This document shows, piece after piece, positions 1-8,029 of a stretch of DNA of 64,000 bases. The translations under genes were made by a program, and so were the position numbers. The stretch comes from Thermohalobaculum sp039184865 (GTDB lineage: Bacteria; Pseudomonadota; Alphaproteobacteria; Rhodobacterales; Rhodobacteraceae). The first letter of the stretch is position 1, and every line of letters begins with the position of its first letter. The stretch is taken from assembly GCA_039184865.1 (NCBI GenBank), contig JBCDAV010000013.1, positions 1 to 64,000 on the forward strand, in the 5' to 3' direction. Under the pieces are notes generated by a model that did no database searches, was not told the DNA's origin, and was given only the letters and a program-made list of their open reading frames with translations.

Positions 1-1780
1 GGACAGTGTCCACAGTTAATGTCGAAGAGTCCTCGCCCGTGATCACATCATCGCCGAAGCCAATGTCGAAAAGGTAAAGGTCTTCGCCGCTGCCTCCCTG
101 CAGCGTGTCGTTTCCGGTACCGCCGTCGAGGGTGTCGTTTCGTGCTCCGGCACTCAGGTCATCGTTGCCTGCAAGACCTGTGAGGGTCTCAGCGAGGTTT
201 GTACCGACGATTACGTCGTCACCTGCAGTGCCCAGGAACGGCACGGCGCCATCCAAGGCTAAAGAGCTACCATCCTCGAATTCGATCTGCTGGATCAACT
301 GGTTGCTGACCGCGTTGGCCGCTGTGGAGTTGTAAAAGCCAGGAATCTCGATCGTGTCGTTGCCGGTCAGGATCAGCAAATCACGACGATCACTCGCCGG
401 ACGCTCGAAGCGAACGTCCGCCTCGGTGATACCGATACCATAGCGGATGATCCCGCCATTGCCGCCGGATTGCTCTGTGATCGTGTCGCTACCGGACCCG
501 CTGTCGAAAACGTACACGTCAAGGCCCGATCCGCCTTGCAGACTGTCGTCTCCAGCCAGGCCCGTAATCGTCTCGGCTAAATTTGTGCCCAGGATGTTAT
601 CGTCGCCAGATGTCCCGACGAAGTCTATCGTTCCGGTAAGGGATAGAGTGCTGCCACCTTCGAACTCGATCTGTTGAATGATCTGACTGTTCGACGCACT
701 GGTGCCCGTTGAGTTGTAGAAGTCGAGAAGCTTGATCGTGTCGCTGCCCGACAGAATCAGCAGATCGCGGCGATCGCCCGCATCACGTTCGAAGCGAATG
801 TCCGTCCCGATGATACCGGTACCATATCGGATGATCCCGCCATTGCTGCCGAATTGCTCTGTGATCGTGTCGCTGCCCGATCCGCTGTCGAAGACATAGA
901 CGTCAAGGCCCGATCCGCCTTGCAGACTGTCGTCCCCAGCCAGGCCCGTGATCGTTTCGGCGATTGTTGTGCCAATGATATCGTCGCTGCCCGTTGTTCC
1001 GACGAACTCAATAGAGCCGCTCAGCGACAGGACTCCACCGCCATCGAACTCGATCTGCTGGATGAGCTGATTGTTGGATGCGTTGGTGCTTGTCGAATTG
1101 TAGAAATCAAGAATCTTGATCGTGTCGCTGCCCGACAGAATCAGCAGATCGCGGCGATCGCCTGCGTCACGTTCGAAGCGAATGTCGGCCTCGGTGATAC
1201 CGGTACCATAGCGGATGATTCCGCCGTTGCCGCCGGATTGCTCTGTGATCGTGTCGCTGCCGGACCCGATGTCGAAAACGTACACGTCAAGGCCCGAACC
1301 ACCTTCCAGACTGTCATCCCCGCCGAGGCCCGTGATGGTCTCGGCGATCGTCGTACCGAGAATGTTATCGCTACCATCGGTGCCGACGAACGGTACTGTG
1401 CCCGTCAGCGGCAGGATCGTTCCGTCGTCGAATTCGATCTGCTGGATGAGTTGGTTGTTCGACGCATTCGAGCCGGTGGTATTGTAGAAATCGAAGACCC
1501 GGATCGTGTCGTCGCCAGACAGGATCAGAAGATCGCGGCGGTCGAACTCATCGCGGTCGAAACGGATGTCCTCAGGCGCGATGCCGGCACCGTACCGGAT
1601 GATGCCGCCATTGGTTCCAGACGACTCAAAGATGTCATCGTTCCCGGAGCCGGTATCGAAGACGTAGACGTCGAGGCCAAAGCCGCCTTGGAGCGTGTCG
1701 TTGCCGGCAAGACCCGTAATCGTGTCATTGCCCGACGTTCCGACCAGATTTTCAGAGGCTGAGGTTCCTGTGATGTCCAC
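1..1780 (-). CDS. RTX/HCBP-repeat calcium-binding protein, C-terminus beyond window
   Basis: An open frame of 593 codons runs off the left edge. It opens with a GTG preceded by AGGGGAG at a 7-nt spacing. From its first residues it consists of glycine/aspartate-rich RTX nonapeptides (type GLAGNDTLQGG) alternating with an HCBP-related segment (IRYG, DIRFxR, DLLILSG, DTIxxxDFYN, QQIEFDDG), repeated about every 128 residues. RTX repeats bind calcium and fold as a beta-roll outside the cell, and such proteins normally leave by type I secretion through a C-terminal signal. That signal would lie outside this window. No cysteine is seen in the visible part. No catalytic domain is visible, so the role (adhesin, S-layer-like or other) is unknown. 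Confidence 0.85.
   Translation of the reverse strand, partial: MDITGTSASENLVGTSGNDTITGLAGNDTLQGGFGLDVYVFDTGSGNDDIFESSGTNGGIIRYGAGIAPEDIRFDRDEFDRRDLLILSGDDTIRVFDFYNTTGSNASNNQLIQQIEFDDGTILPLTGTVPFVGTDGSDNILGTTIAETITGLGGDDSLEGGSGLDVYVFDIGSGSDTITEQSGGNGGIIRYGTGITEADIRFERDAGDRRDLLILSGSDTIKILDFYNSTSTNASNNQLIQQIEFDGGGVLSLSGSIEFVGTTGSDDIIGTTIAETITGLAGDDSLQGGSGLDVYVFDSGSGSDTITEQFGSNGGIIRYGTGIIGTDIRFERDAGDRRDLLILSGSDTIKLLDFYNSTGTSASNSQIIQQIEFEGGSTLSLTGTIDFVGTSGDDNILGTNLAETITGLAGDDSLQGGSGLDVYVFDSGSGSDTITEQSGGNGGIIRYGIGITEADVRFERPASDRRDLLILTGNDTIEIPGFYNSTAANAVSNQLIQQIEFEDGSSLALDGAVPFLGTAGDDVIVGTNLAETLTGLAGNDDLSAGARNDTLDGGTGNDTLQGGSGEDLYLFDIGFGDDVITGEDSSTLTVDTV
245..1780 (-). repeat. Four tandem 384-bp (128-codon) RTX+HCBP units
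   Basis: The same landmark (atgat followed by the NGGIIRYG codons in reverse) recurs with a period of exactly 384 bp, at about 451, 835, 1219 and 1603. The units are about 1397-1780, 1013-1396, 629-1012 and 245-628. A fifth unit starts below 245 but gains extra nonapeptides and loses the IRYG landmark. The two middle units look closest to each other at the DNA level, which suggests recent duplication. Confidence 0.85.
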
Positions 1781-1967
1781 GACGCGACTCCCCTCGACGC
1801 AGCGACCCAAAAGATTGCCGAATGTTTAACGGCGTTTCGTGACGCCGCAATGCGAATTGCCACGTTTTCGGTAACATTGTGCGGTCCGCCGGCGAGGCGC
1901 CTAACCCTGCGGTTGCGCGGTCAATTCCGGCGTCGCTTGATGGGGCAGCGCGCGCCGTCAGGAGCGG

Positions 1968-2624
1968 TCAGGCGGTTTGGGCGGCGCCGGTGCTCAGGTC
2001 GTTCGCAAAGCCGGAGAGCCCGCCCTTTTGAAGGATGAACTCCGCGATCGTATCGACACCGCCGCCTGCGCGCAGTTCGGTAAAGCAGAACGGGCGTTCG
2101 CCGCGCATTCTGCGCGCGTCGCGATCCATCACGTCGAGCGAAGCGCCGACATGCGGTGCCAGATCGGTCTTGTTGATCACCAAAAGGTCCGATCGCGTGA
2201 TCGCCGGACCGCCCTTGCGCGGGATCTCTTCGCCTGCGGCGACGTCGATGACGTAGATCGTCAGATCGGCCAGTTCGGGCGAGAACGTCGCCGAGAGATT
2301 GTCGCCGCCGCTTTCGATCAGCACCACGTCCAGATCCGGATGCGCAGCCCGCAGTTCTGCAACTGCTGCGAGATTGATCGAGGCGTCCTCGCGGATCGCC
2401 GTGTGCGGACAGCCCCCGGTCTCGACACCCTTGATCCGATCCAGCGGCAATGCCTGCATGCGCATCAGCGCCTCGGCGTCCTCCTGCGTGTAGATGTCGT
2501 TTGTGATCGCCGCGACCGACCATTCATCGCGCAGCGCTTTGCAAAGCGCTGCCGTCAGCGTTGTCTTGCCGGCACCCACGGGGCCGCCGATGCCGACGCG
2601 AAGCGGACCGTTCGGGCTAGTCAT
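1968..2624 (-). CDS. ureG: Urease accessory GTPase UreG
   Basis: A 218-residue SIMIBI-class GTPase that delivers nickel to the urease apoprotein together with UreD, UreE and UreF. The P-loop GGPVGAGKT is at residues 13-21. The CPH metal-binding motif (GGCPHTAIRED) is at residues 70-80, with Cys72 and His74. The ATG at 2624 is preferred to longer in-frame starts because it gives the usual MTSPNGPLRVGIGG-type N-terminus. It overlaps the end of the carboxymuconolactone-decarboxylase-like gene by 8 bp, so the two are translationally coupled. It is the last gene of the urease operon. Confidence 0.97.
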   Translation of the reverse strand: MTSPNGPLRVGIGGPVGAGKTTLTAALCKALRDEWSVAAITNDIYTQEDAEALMRMQALPLDRIKGVETGGCPHTAIREDASINLAAVAELRAAHPDLDVVLIESGGDNLSATFSPELADLTIYVIDVAAGEEIPRKGGPAITRSDLLVINKTDLAPHVGASLDVMDRDARRMRGERPFCFTELRAGGGVDTIAEFILQKGGLSGFANDLSTGAAQTA

Positions 2625-3000
2625 TTTTCTGTTCCTCAAAGACTTCCAGCGCCGCATTCAACCCATTGATCGCCGCAGGGAACCCGCCATAGAGGGCCAT
2701 CTGCCAGATCACCTCGCCGATCTCGCGTTGGGTCGCACCTGCGCGCAGTGCCGCCGCGATGTTCACCTTGAGCTGCGGCCGCGTCTGTCCACCCAGCGCT
2801 GTGAGGGCGGCGACGGTGGCGAGCCAGCGGGTCTTCATGTCGAGCCCGTCACGCCCGTATTGCTGACCGAAGGCGAAGTCGACGACCGACTTCGAGAGAC
2901 CCGGAACGAGCGCATCGTAGCGGCCCGCAAGAGCGCTCTCCATTCCGGGATTGAACTCCTCGGCCAGTTGCTGGCCGCGGGCGTAACTGTCATCGTTCAT
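2617..3000 (-). CDS. Carboxymuconolactone decarboxylase (CMD)-family protein in the urease operon
   Basis: A 127-residue all-helical protein with the CMD-family signature: LDMKTRWLATVAALTALGG, then NIAAALRAGATQREIGEVI and a final QMALYGGFPAAINGL. The AhpD-type CxxC peroxidase motif is absent, so it resembles 4-carboxymuconolactone decarboxylase-type members rather than AhpD. The ATG overlaps the ureF stop as ATGA, and its own end overlaps ureG, so it is co-translated between ureF and ureG. No protocatechuate-pathway genes are nearby. Its role in urea metabolism is not known, and the decarboxylase activity should not be assumed. Confidence 0.85.
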   Translation of the reverse strand: MNDDSYARGQQLAEEFNPGMESALAGRYDALVPGLSKSVVDFAFGQQYGRDGLDMKTRWLATVAALTALGGQTRPQLKVNIAAALRAGATQREIGEVIWQMALYGGFPAAINGLNAALEVFEEQKND

Positions 3001-3650
3001 GACCGGAACAGCCTCACATCCTGGGTTTCGTGTTTCATGCTGGCGATGTCCGCTAGGATCGTGCATCCGCCAAGGTCATCGAGGTCCGATGACTGTGCAT
3101 CATCGGCGACGCTGCGCACCTGTGGCATCAACTCCGCGAGCACCTTCTGGCCGTCGGTCTGACCCATTGGCACCAGTCGCACGCAGGCCGAGATGAGATT
3201 GGCGACATAGGCATGCAGGAACATCTCGACCGTCGGCTCGACCGCTATCCCGTGCCTGGCGGCCTCCGCCCCAAGCGCCACAGCATAGGGCAGGGCGCTG
3301 GACTGGTCACTTCCCCAGACCGCGCCGGTCACCTCGGAGAATGCCTGGCCCTGGGCGTCGGTTTCCAAGAGACGCTCGGCCGATGGCGCGAGCGCGAATG
3401 CCAGATCCGAAATCTCCGTCAAGGCTGCCGCGTCGGCGGCCGTGACCGCACGATGCGCTGCGACAAGCAGAATGGCGTCCGACCGCCCGGCGCCGTGCTC
3501 GAGGCAATCAGCGATCCATGCGCGGGCTGTTGACGCGTTCTGGACGCGTCCGTCCGCAATCGCCCACTCCATCCCGTGACTGTAGGTGAAGGCTCCGACC
3601 GGATAGCCGGGCGACAGCCACGAAAACAGCTTCTGGAGATCCAGAGTCAT
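2997..3650 (-). CDS. ureF: Urease accessory protein UreF
   Basis: A 217-residue helical protein that joins UreD and UreG in the urease activation complex. It begins with the family-typical LQKLFSWLSPGYPVGAFTYSHGME region, and the C-terminal half carries the conserved helices (SDQSSALPYAVALG, FLHAYVANLISACVRLVPMGQTDGQ). The chosen ATG overlaps the stop of the YrhK-like gene as ATGA; a longer in-frame reading would run into that gene. The stop overlaps the start of the CMD-like gene. Confidence 0.96.
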   Translation of the reverse strand: MTLDLQKLFSWLSPGYPVGAFTYSHGMEWAIADGRVQNASTARAWIADCLEHGAGRSDAILLVAAHRAVTAADAAALTEISDLAFALAPSAERLLETDAQGQAFSEVTGAVWGSDQSSALPYAVALGAEAARHGIAVEPTVEMFLHAYVANLISACVRLVPMGQTDGQKVLAELMPQVRSVADDAQSSDLDDLGGCTILADIASMKHETQDVRLFRS

Positions 3651-3931
3651 TGCCGGTCGTCCTGAGGCGCGATCGCGTCGAGCCTGCCCATCCGCCAGAA
3701 CTTGAGCTCTCGCAGCAGTTTGACTGACGGCTTCAACGCAAAACACAGACTGCCGATAACGAAGAGCCACGTCGCGAAATAAGTCGTCGACTCCCAGAAG
3801 AACAGCACCGAGCCGACCACGAACAGAAGCGCTGCGGCGAAATCAACCGCGGTGTGGGCGATCTCGTAGGCCGCATGAACGCGCCGATGTGCATCGGACG
3901 AGACCGGCGTGGTTGGATCGTAGAGAGCCAT
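3647..3931 (-). CDS. YrhK-like small membrane protein
   Basis: A 94-residue protein with two predicted membrane helices (about residues 27-45, FAAALLFVVGSVLFFWES, and 50-67, YFATWLFVIGSLCFALKP) followed by a basic tail. The WLFxIGSxxFxxxP pattern is that of the YrhK domain family, whose function is unknown. The gene sits between ureE (16-bp gap) and ureF (4-bp overlap), so it is transcribed and probably translated with the urease accessory genes. A link to nickel, ammonia or urea movement would be conjecture. Confidence 0.8.
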   Translation of the reverse strand: MALYDPTTPVSSDAHRRVHAAYEIAHTAVDFAAALLFVVGSVLFFWESTTYFATWLFVIGSLCFALKPSVKLLRELKFWRMGRLDAIAPQDDRQ

Positions 3932-3947
3932 CGGAAACTCCGATCAA

Positions 3948-4433
3948 TCAGTCGTGGCGATGCGGGATATGCGCGTTCGGATCGGCGTGCGGGTCATGGC
4001 TGTGGGAATGCCCGTGCGTTCGTCCATGGCCATAGGCACCGCCTTCCGGCTGAAACGGTGCTTCCACGTGGGTGATCGTCGCTCCCAGCCTTCGCAGCAT
4101 GTCCTCGAGCACATGATCCCTTTGGATCAGAAGGCGGTCTTCATCGATCTGACATGGCGTATGGCGGTTCCCGATATGCCAGGCGAACCTGGTCAGGTTC
4201 TTGCCTCGAACTTCCGTGAGGGCTTCTGCCGCCGCACGAACGACGACAGTCCGTCCGTCCTCAAGCACGAGACCTTCACCATCCGCGAGTTCCCGAGCCT
4301 GCGGAAGATCGAGCAGGAGCTCCTCGCCTGCATCTGTCCGAAGGACGGCCCTGCGCCGGTACCGGGCAGCGTAATCCAGCCGGACAAAGCCATCTGTCGA
4401 GCCAGCAGCGGTGATTTCGGAGACGCGGATCAT
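3948..4433 (-). CDS. ureE: Urease nickel metallochaperone UreE, His-rich tail
   Basis: A 161-residue UreE with an N-terminal peptide-binding-like domain and a C-terminal metal-binding domain. HIGNRH (residues 86-91) carries the conserved interface histidine, and Cys94 follows. Residues 136-160 form a histidine-rich tail with nine His, expected to store or pass Ni2+ to UreG. It lies between a DUF1127-like gene and the YrhK-like gene of the operon. Confidence 0.96.
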   Translation of the reverse strand: MIRVSEITAAGSTDGFVRLDYAARYRRRAVLRTDAGEELLLDLPQARELADGEGLVLEDGRTVVVRAAAEALTEVRGKNLTRFAWHIGNRHTPCQIDEDRLLIQRDHVLEDMLRRLGATITHVEAPFQPEGGAYGHGRTHGHSHSHDPHADPNAHIPHRHD

Positions 4434-4458
4434 GAGGAATCCGCCGGTATTAACGACC

Positions 4459-4686
4459 TCAGTCGGGTCCCAGCAGATCGCGGAAAACGTATCTGGCGAT
4501 GTCCTGCCGTTCGACGCCCAATTCGGCCAGTTCGGCGTCCGAAAGGCAGCGCAAACGTTGGATCTCGTTCATGCGCGCCTGGTAATTCTGAGCGTAGCCA
4601 AGGCCCTCCAGCACTCGAGCGAGCGTATCGCGGCTTTCGTCGTCCGTGCTGTCCTTGAGCGGGTCGAATAATTCCGAAGCGACCAT
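4459..4686 (-). CDS. DUF1127/YjiS-like small protein
   Basis: A 75-residue acidic protein whose C-terminal half (RLRCLSDAELAELGVERQDI then ARYVFRDLL) matches the DUF1127 pattern of an L(S/T)D-ELxDIGLxRxDI helix. DUF1127 proteins are small, usually arginine-rich, and some affect RNA turnover or phosphate and carbon metabolism in alphaproteobacteria. This one is longer and more acidic. The ATG at 4686 has GGAG 7 nt upstream, which decides against the TTG two codons earlier. It lies between ureC and ureE, 25 bp before ureE. No function can be assigned. Confidence 0.72.
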   Translation of the reverse strand: MVASELFDPLKDSTDDESRDTLARVLEGLGYAQNYQARMNEIQRLRCLSDAELAELGVERQDIARYVFRDLLGPD

Positions 4687-4863
4687 AAGCAAACTCCGCG
4701 CGATACTCTGCGCGGCTATGGGTGCGTTTGAGCCGCGCCAATACGGAATACTCTATCTTAAGTTGCTGTGCGGCGCCTGTGGCAATCCTCACGGCAGTCG
4801 CAATAATCCGCACTGACGTTTGCTGGCGCCTGATCACATATCGGGAGGTTTCTCGCATGCCAG

Positions 4864-6573
4864 TCAGAACATGAAGTAGCGTTGGGCCATTGGCAGCACC
4901 TCGGCAGGCTCGCAGGTGAGCAGTTCGCCGTTCGCGCGCACCTCGTATGTTTCAGGATGAACTTCTATCTCAGGCGTTGCGTCGTTCAGCACCATCGAGT
5001 GCTTGCCGATGTTGCGCGTGTTCGATATGGCAACGGTCTGCTTGTCGATCCCGAGGCTCTCGCCGATGCCGTCTGCCTGCGCAGCCTCCGAGACGAAAAC
5101 GACCGAGGACTCTGTCCGCGACTTGCCGAAGGCGCCGAACATCGGCCGCGAATAGACCGGCTGCGGCGTCGGGATCGAGGCATTCGGATCGCCCATCTGC
5201 GCGCACGCAATCGAGCCACCGATCAACACCATTTCGGGCTTCACCCCGAAGAATGCCGGGTTCCAGAGGCAGAGATCCGCCCGTTTGCCTTCCTCGATCG
5301 AGCCGATCTCGCCGGACATGCCGTGCGCAATCGCGGGATTGATCGTGTACTTCGCGATGTAGCGGCGGACGCGGAGATTGTCGTTGTCGCCCGTCTCCTC
5401 CGTCAACCGCCCGCGCTGGCGTTTCATCTTGTCTGCCGTCTGCCACGTCCGGATCAGCACCTCGCCGACACGGCCCATCGCCTGACTGTCCGAGGCGATG
5501 ATCGAGAACGCACCCATGTCGTGCAAAATGTCTTCCGCGGCAATGGTTTCGCGGCGGATCCTCGACTCAGCAAATGCAACGTCCTCCGGAATCGACTTGT
5601 CGAGGTGGTGGCAGACCATCAACATGTCGAGATGCTCGTCCACCGTGTTGACCGTGAACGGGCGCGTCGGGTTGGTCGAGGACGGGATGACGTGGTCCTC
5701 GCCGCAGACCTTGATGATGTCGGGCGCATGGCCGCCGCCCGCGCCCTCGGTGTGGAAGGCGTGGATCGTGCGACCCTTCATGGCCGCCACCGTGTTCTCG
5801 ACAAAGCCGCTCTCGTTCAGCGTATCGGTGTGGATCATCACCTGCACGTCCATGGCGTCGGCGACCGACAGGCAGCAGTCGATCGCGGCAGGCGTCGTCC
5901 CCCAGTCCTCGTGCAGCTTCAACGCGCAGGCGCCGCCCTTGACCATCTCTTCTAGTGCAGCCGGTTGCGAGGCATTGCCCTTGCCCGAGAACCCGATGTT
6001 CATCGGGAACGCGTCCATCGCCTGGATCATCCGCCCAATGTGCCAAGGGCCGGGCGTGCAGGTCGTCGCCAGCGTGCCGTGCGCGGGGCCGGTGCCGCCG
6101 CCCAGCATCGTCGTCAGGCCCGAATGCAGCGCGTCCTCGATCTGCTGCGGGCAGATGAAGTGGATGTGCGCATCAAACCCACCCGCAGTCAGGATTTTTC
6201 CTTCTCCCGCAATGGCCTCAGTCGATGGGCCAATCACGATGTCGACGCCGGGTTGCGTGTCCGGATTGCCGGCCTTACCGATCTTGGCGATCCGCCCGTC
6301 GCGAAGGCCGACATCGGCCTTGTAGATCCCGGTGTGATCGACGATCAGCGCGTTGGTGATCACCGTGTCGACAGCGCCTTCGGCCCGCGTGACCTGGGAC
6401 TGACCCATGCCATCGCGGATAACCTTGCCGCCACCGAATTTGACTTCTTCTCCGTAGGTTGTGAGATCTTTCTCAACCTCGATGAAAAGCTCGGTATCGG
6501 CCAGGCGCACCTTGTCTCCGGTCGTCGGCCCGAACATGGCGGCGTAGGATTGGCGGGCGATGGCGGTGGGCAT
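4864..6573 (-). CDS. ureC: Urease alpha subunit UreC
   Basis: The 569-residue catalytic subunit that hydrolyses urea to ammonia and carbamate in the cytoplasm. The nickel and catalytic residues are visible: His136 and His138 in GGFDAHIHF, carbamylated Lys219 in CALKLHEDWG, His248 (MIHTD), His274, Asp362 (SDSQAMG), and the mobile-flap Cys321-His322 in MVCHHLD. Length and ends match full-size UreC. A 177-bp gap separates it from the next gene (DUF1127-like), and 18 bp separate it from the small membrane protein upstream. The separate 100-aa UreA and 101-aa UreB show the three-subunit bacterial form. Confidence 0.99.
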   Translation of the reverse strand: MPTAIARQSYAAMFGPTTGDKVRLADTELFIEVEKDLTTYGEEVKFGGGKVIRDGMGQSQVTRAEGAVDTVITNALIVDHTGIYKADVGLRDGRIAKIGKAGNPDTQPGVDIVIGPSTEAIAGEGKILTAGGFDAHIHFICPQQIEDALHSGLTTMLGGGTGPAHGTLATTCTPGPWHIGRMIQAMDAFPMNIGFSGKGNASQPAALEEMVKGGACALKLHEDWGTTPAAIDCCLSVADAMDVQVMIHTDTLNESGFVENTVAAMKGRTIHAFHTEGAGGGHAPDIIKVCGEDHVIPSSTNPTRPFTVNTVDEHLDMLMVCHHLDKSIPEDVAFAESRIRRETIAAEDILHDMGAFSIIASDSQAMGRVGEVLIRTWQTADKMKRQRGRLTEETGDNDNLRVRRYIAKYTINPAIAHGMSGEIGSIEEGKRADLCLWNPAFFGVKPEMVLIGGSIACAQMGDPNASIPTPQPVYSRPMFGAFGKSRTESSVVFVSEAAQADGIGESLGIDKQTVAISNTRNIGKHSMVLNDATPEIEVHPETYEVRANGELLTCEPAEVLPMAQRYFMF

Positions 6574-6591
6574 GTGTTGTCTCTCCGTATC

Positions 6592-6765
6592 TCAGACCGG
6601 GAACCAGATTTCACTCAGGACCATGACGGCGGCGCCGATCAAAACGAGCGCGACCCAGCCATAGAGCAGTCGAAAGAACCACTTGAACGCCCGTTGCGTG
6701 CCCGGCGACTTGTCGCTTAGCCGGACCGTGCGGCCGTTGGGTGTTGATTGCGGTTCGTCAGACAT
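6592..6765 (-). CDS. Small single-pass membrane protein between ureB and ureC
   Basis: A 57-residue protein: a polar N-terminus with an Arg/Lys cluster (NGRTVRLSDKSPGTQRAFKW), then one hydrophobic helix (about residues 34-52, LYGWVALVLIGAAVMVLSE). The inner ATG (MSDEPQSTP) was chosen because the longer reading adds a 25-residue arginine-rich tail typical of out-of-frame sequence. It has no recognised family. It lies 18 bp before ureC on the same strand and is probably in the operon. Confidence 0.6.
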   Translation of the reverse strand: MSDEPQSTPNGRTVRLSDKSPGTQRAFKWFFRLLYGWVALVLIGAAVMVLSEIWFPV

Positions 6766-6879
6766 TGTTTCGGTCGGAGCGTTGATACGAAACCGCCAGA
6801 CGCATCCTATCGCCAGTGGTCGGCTCGAGGACGGCGGCACAGGGTTTCCAGGGGCTTGCGGTGGTCATTTGATATGTCC

Positions 6880-7206
6880 TCAACGGAAAATGACGACGAT
6901 GGGTTCGTCGCCAAAGCGTGCCTGAAGGAGGCGGTTTGCGGCGAAAACTTCAAACGAAAGTGAGCCGCGGGAACCGTTTTCGCAGTGATATACAATAGCG
7001 AACTTGCTGTTGTCCGCAGGCAATCCAGACGAAAATCCTCGACAGATCAATCCGTTAGTTAGCCGAAGTTCCCATTCGCATCCCTTGAAGCATCCAGTCT
7101 TCTCTCCTTCGATACGCAAATCCGTCGACGCCGAAGCACCCTCAATTGACCACGGTGGAGAACACCCGCTCAAAACAGCGATCAAAGCGAGGAAGCGCAC
7201 GTTCAC
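6880..7206 (-). CDS. Small putative lipoprotein coupled to ureB
   Basis: A 108-residue protein with a short hydrophobic signal ending in a lipobox-like VLSGC (residues 11-15), followed by a Cys-containing mature part (KTGCFKGCEWEL, NGLICRGF, YHCENGSRG). The mature cysteines suggest disulfides in the periplasm. The GTG start overlaps the ureB stop as GTGA. No family was recognised. Lying between ureB and ureC, it would put an envelope protein into an otherwise cytoplasmic enzyme operon. Confidence 0.65.
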   Translation of the reverse strand: MNVRFLALIAVLSGCSPPWSIEGASASTDLRIEGEKTGCFKGCEWELRLTNGLICRGFSSGLPADNSKFAIVYHCENGSRGSLSFEVFAANRLLQARFGDEPIVVIFR

Positions 7207-7508
7207 AGCGCACCCATCACCTTCTGATTGAAGCCGAACACCTTTCGGTCTCCGGCGAGGGGGATCAGCTGCACCTCGCGTGATTGCCCGGGCTCGAAGC
7301 GCACAGCGGTTCCGGCGGCAATGTCCAGCCGCATGCCACGCGCGGCCTCACGGTCGAAATCAAGGCCGGGATTGGTCTCGTAGAAATGGTAATGCGAGCC
7401 GACCTGCACCGGGCGGTCGCCTGTGTTGGCGACCATCAGAGTGATCGCCTCGCGGCCTTCGTTCAGAATGATCTCACCCTCGGCACAAATCACTTCGCCC
7501 GGGATCAT
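7203..7508 (-). CDS. ureB: Urease beta subunit UreB
   Basis: A 101-residue structural subunit of the (UreABC)3 trimer. The typical MIPGEV start, VANTGDRPVQVGSHYHFYETN, GMRLDIAAGTAVRFEPG and GFNQKVMG segments are all present and of normal length. Its ATG overlaps the stop of the 69-residue membrane protein as ATGA, and its TGA overlaps the GTG of the next gene. It is translationally coupled at both ends to non-urease genes. Confidence 0.98.
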   Translation of the reverse strand: MIPGEVICAEGEIILNEGREAITLMVANTGDRPVQVGSHYHFYETNPGLDFDREAARGMRLDIAAGTAVRFEPGQSREVQLIPLAGDRKVFGFNQKVMGAL

Positions 7509-7714
7509 GACGGCGCCTCCGTGGGTTCCGGAACCTCCGGGCCGCCCGGATTCGGCGCGCGTCTTTGCTGCCGCGACGCGAGCACAGCGCTTCCGACCGC
7601 GAGGGCTCCGAGCCCGGCGAGTGCGACGCTTCCCATCACGGCCGTACAGACAACTTTTTTCTTGAGGACGAGTGGCGCAACGAAGAGCGGCATGAGTGCG
7701 AGTTTCATCAGCAT
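7505..7714 (-). CDS. 69-residue membrane protein between ureA and ureB
   Basis: A small protein with a hydrophobic N-terminal helix (residues 2-16), a KKK turn, a second hydrophobic stretch (about 22-46, rich in Gly/Ala) and a proline-rich polar tail. The GGGAGGA Shine-Dalgarno 6 nt before ATG 7714 fixes the start. The stop overlaps the ureB start by 4 bp, so ureB translation likely depends on reading this gene. No family was recognised. Confidence 0.68.
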   Translation of the reverse strand: MLMKLALMPLFVAPLVLKKKVVCTAVMGSVALAGLGALAVGSAVLASRQQRRAPNPGGPEVPEPTEAPS

Positions 7715-7726
7715 GTCATATCCTCC

Positions 7727-8029
7727 CTATCGGATCGGTTCGTGCACGGTTACCAGCTTTGTGCCATCGGGGAACGTCGCTTCGACCTGAACCTCGTGGA
7801 TCATCTCGGGCACGCCCTCCATGCATTGGTCGCGGGAGATAACGGTGGCTCCGGCGTCCATCAGATCGGCGACCGATCGGCCGTCGCGCGCGCCCTCGAC
7901 AACATAGTCGGTGATCAGCGCGATCGCCTCCGGATGGTTCAGCTTGACGCCGCGCCCAAGTCGATTGCGCGCCACCATGGCAGCAACGGAGACCAGCAGC
8001 TTGTCCTTTTCGCGGGGAGTGAGTTGCAT
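7727..8029 (-). CDS. ureA: Urease gamma subunit UreA
   Basis: A 100-residue gamma subunit with the family start MQLTPREKDKLL, LNHPEAIALI, VADLMDAGATVI and a VTVHEPI ending. The ATG shares one base with the ureD stop (TGATG). Length is canonical. It is separate from UreB, unlike the fused form in Helicobacter. Confidence 0.98.
   Translation of the reverse strand: MQLTPREKDKLLVSVAAMVARNRLGRGVKLNHPEAIALITDYVVEGARDGRSVADLMDAGATVISRDQCMEGVPEMIHEVQVEATFPDGTKLVTVHEPIR

Noticed and set aside
854..1762. Plus-strand 302-codon frame
   Set aside because: Shadow of the RTX/HCBP repeat protein; its own 128-codon period only mirrors the repeat.
245..1780. CRISPR-like repeats
   Set aside because: The 384-bp units are in-frame protein repeats; no short repeats with unique spacers exist.
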